Source: Sphingobacteriaceae bacterium (lineage in GTDB: Bacteria > Bacteroidota > Bacteroidia > B-17B0 > Aurantibacillaceae). From it: a DNA stretch of 64,000 nucleotides. Positions 62,936 through 64,000 of the stretch are shown piece after piece (position 1 is the first letter of the stretch; every line of letters starts with the position of its first letter). A program made the translations under genes and the position numbers. The stretch lies in NCBI GenBank assembly GCA_016705695.1, contig JADJLA010000002.1:310001-374000 (forward strand), given 5' to 3'. The notes below the pieces were generated by a model, which was not told where the DNA came from, searched no databases, and saw only the letters and a list, made by a program, of their open reading frames with translations.

Positions 62936-63949
62936 TTACTTCCCTTTCACCTGCAAACTATCATAATAAGAATATTTCATCTTAATGATACGTATACTTT
63001 TATTCGCAAAATCACGAATAACAATTGAATTTACCAAAGAGGAAGTTGTATCGTTCACATAACTTGATTCGGTAAGAAGAATATCGTTCTTGTACTTTTT
63101 TTCGGTTAACAACCAACCATTTTTATCATAATCAAAGGTATGTTTATAGGATAAACTCACATTAGCGTTGCTATTGAATACAGCCAAGGTCATTTGTCCT
63201 TTCTCGTTATACTCAAATTGCTGGTTTTGTTGGATCCATGATGCAGCCACATAACTTTCGTTGATGTTTACCACGTTTCCATTTTTTCTTAAAATAATTT
63301 GTTCTTTATAAGGCCTGCGTTCGCTATTAAAGTAAGTGATCTTGGTTTGCTCTTCGCTATATTTTAAAACGGTGGTGCTATCCTTGCTTACTAAAACCTG
63401 ACTTCCTAAAATAAAATCATTTCTGCTTTGCGATACGTTGGTTTCTTTATATCGCGTTTCTTCGATCATGTTCATTAGCGAATCATAACGATAATAACGT
63501 GTATCATAAAATCCACTTCCCAAGTGAGCGCGTTTCATAAGTAGTTTATTAGAGAGTTCTTTGTACATGAAGGTTGTACTTATGGTATCATAAATAAAAT
63601 CATTTACCATGTAGGAATACGCGCTTTTTATTTTTCTTCGTCCACGATATTGTGCCGGAACATTCACTTCCTTTTCAATAGTTTTGATGATATCGGTATA
63701 ATAGAATCTTAAAAGAAGACCAAAACTGCTGAATTCGTAATTTTCAACTAAGCGACGATCAACGGGTGCTTCAAAATCCTTTTTATCGAGAATCTCGAAT
63801 ACTATTTTTTTGATCTGATTTTTATTGATGTATTGAGGAGAGAATGTGTATTCCTTTTTAAAAACGGTATTATGATCAGGAAAAAGTAATTGCGCGGTTG
63901 CATGATGCATCATGAACACAATTACAGCTATGAGTTTAAGTATCTTCAA
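62936..63949 (-). CDS. Hypothetical secreted protein (337 aa)
   Basis: The reading frame begins with a TTG at 63949 (an in-frame stop lies just upstream, so no earlier start) and a signal peptide (LIAVIVFMMHHATAQ). The mature chain is rich in aromatic and charged residues with short repeated turns (RYDSLMNMIEETRYKETN, FEYNEKGQMTLAVFN, FDYDKNGWLLTEKKYKND), which look like YD-type repeats of Bacteroidota proteins. No enzyme motif is recognised. It overlaps the end of a partial upstream gene by 14 nt. Confidence 0.65.
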   Translation of the reverse strand: MKILKLIAVIVFMMHHATAQLLFPDHNTVFKKEYTFSPQYINKNQIKKIVFEILDKKDFEAPVDRRLVENYEFSSFGLLLRFYYTDIIKTIEKEVNVPAQYRGRRKIKSAYSYMVNDFIYDTISTTFMYKELSNKLLMKRAHLGSGFYDTRYYRYDSLMNMIEETRYKETNVSQSRNDFILGSQVLVSKDSTTVLKYSEEQTKITYFNSERRPYKEQIILRKNGNVVNINESYVAASWIQQNQQFEYNEKGQMTLAVFNSNANVSLSYKHTFDYDKNGWLLTEKKYKNDILLTESSYVNDTTSSLVNSIVIRDFANKSIRIIKMKYSYYDSLQVKGK

Positions 63950-64000
63950 GTTTTTTTATTGCCTCCAAAACCGTTTTTACGGGCAGATCACAGGTATTGT
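63936..64000 (-). CDS. Partial gene, 3' end only
   Basis: The reverse strand from the window edge reads NTCDLPVKTVLEAIKKLEDT and stops at 63936-63938. Only about 20 residues are visible. The stop overlaps the TTG start of the next gene, as in a coupled operon. No family call is possible. Confidence 0.4.
   Translation of the reverse strand, partial: NTCDLPVKTVLEAIKKLEDT

Overview
The window looks like a chromosomal segment of a low-GC Bacteroidota bacterium. Support: TAnnTTTG-type -7 promoter boxes, few Shine-Dalgarno sites, a C-terminal type IX secretion sorting domain (57 kb gene), DUF2490 and alginate-export outer-membrane proteins, and a class II ribonucleotide reductase. Genus cannot be read from the sequence.

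About two thirds (1-43.5 kb) is an anaerobic nitrate/NO respiration region. From the left: a partial Crp/Fnr regulator, moaA, a hemerythrin-like protein, an MbnH/MbnP-like pair and a porin (one leftward operon); two NarK-type transporters, one fused to a universal stress domain; a second Crp/Fnr regulator with proline dehydrogenase; a radical SAM protein; nrdJ; then a leftward nar operon in which narGHJI is flanked by two related membrane c-type cytochromes; an FNR-like regulator with a CxxCxxC N-terminus; and an almost complete molybdenum-cofactor operon (moeA, modE-like, mobA, moaD, moeB, moaE, moaCB, mog) that serves the bis-MGD enzyme NarG. Next come a TauE/SafE exporter, an unrecognised 597-aa protein, a thioredoxin-like protein and the di-iron repair protein Ric. 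A rightward cluster follows: fatty acid desaturase, tryptophanase, tyrosine phenol-lyase, NorC-like cytochrome, an unusual NorB-like protein, a two-helix membrane protein and a PTPS/QueD protein.

The best-supported regulatory signal is a repeated 44-nt promoter module: (A/C)TGA(T/C/G)-N4-(A/G)TCA(T/G), exactly 22 nt, then a TAnnTTTG-like -7 box. Nine instances lie in front of the porin, narK, crp, nar, modE/mob, 597-aa, thioredoxin-like, ric and thioesterase genes. This defines one Crp/Fnr-type regulon covering most of the first 43 kb.

The right third is ordinary or accessory. An RND efflux operon is bracketed by direct repeats of the 3' flank of an initiator tRNA gene. After it come era, scattered intergenic repeat elements, an inverted-repeat-bounded patch holding a Hint-domain fragment and a tRNA fragment, a toxin-antitoxin pair, a glycosyltransferase remnant, panB, a deiodinase-like T9SS protein, sucC, a VWA protein and msrB.

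Three genes (narK-usp, the DUF2490 gene, the PPOX-family gene) are each broken by a single frameshift whose other frame continues the family. This suggests uncorrected indels in the assembly as much as real decay. No nitrite reductase or nosZ is present in the window.
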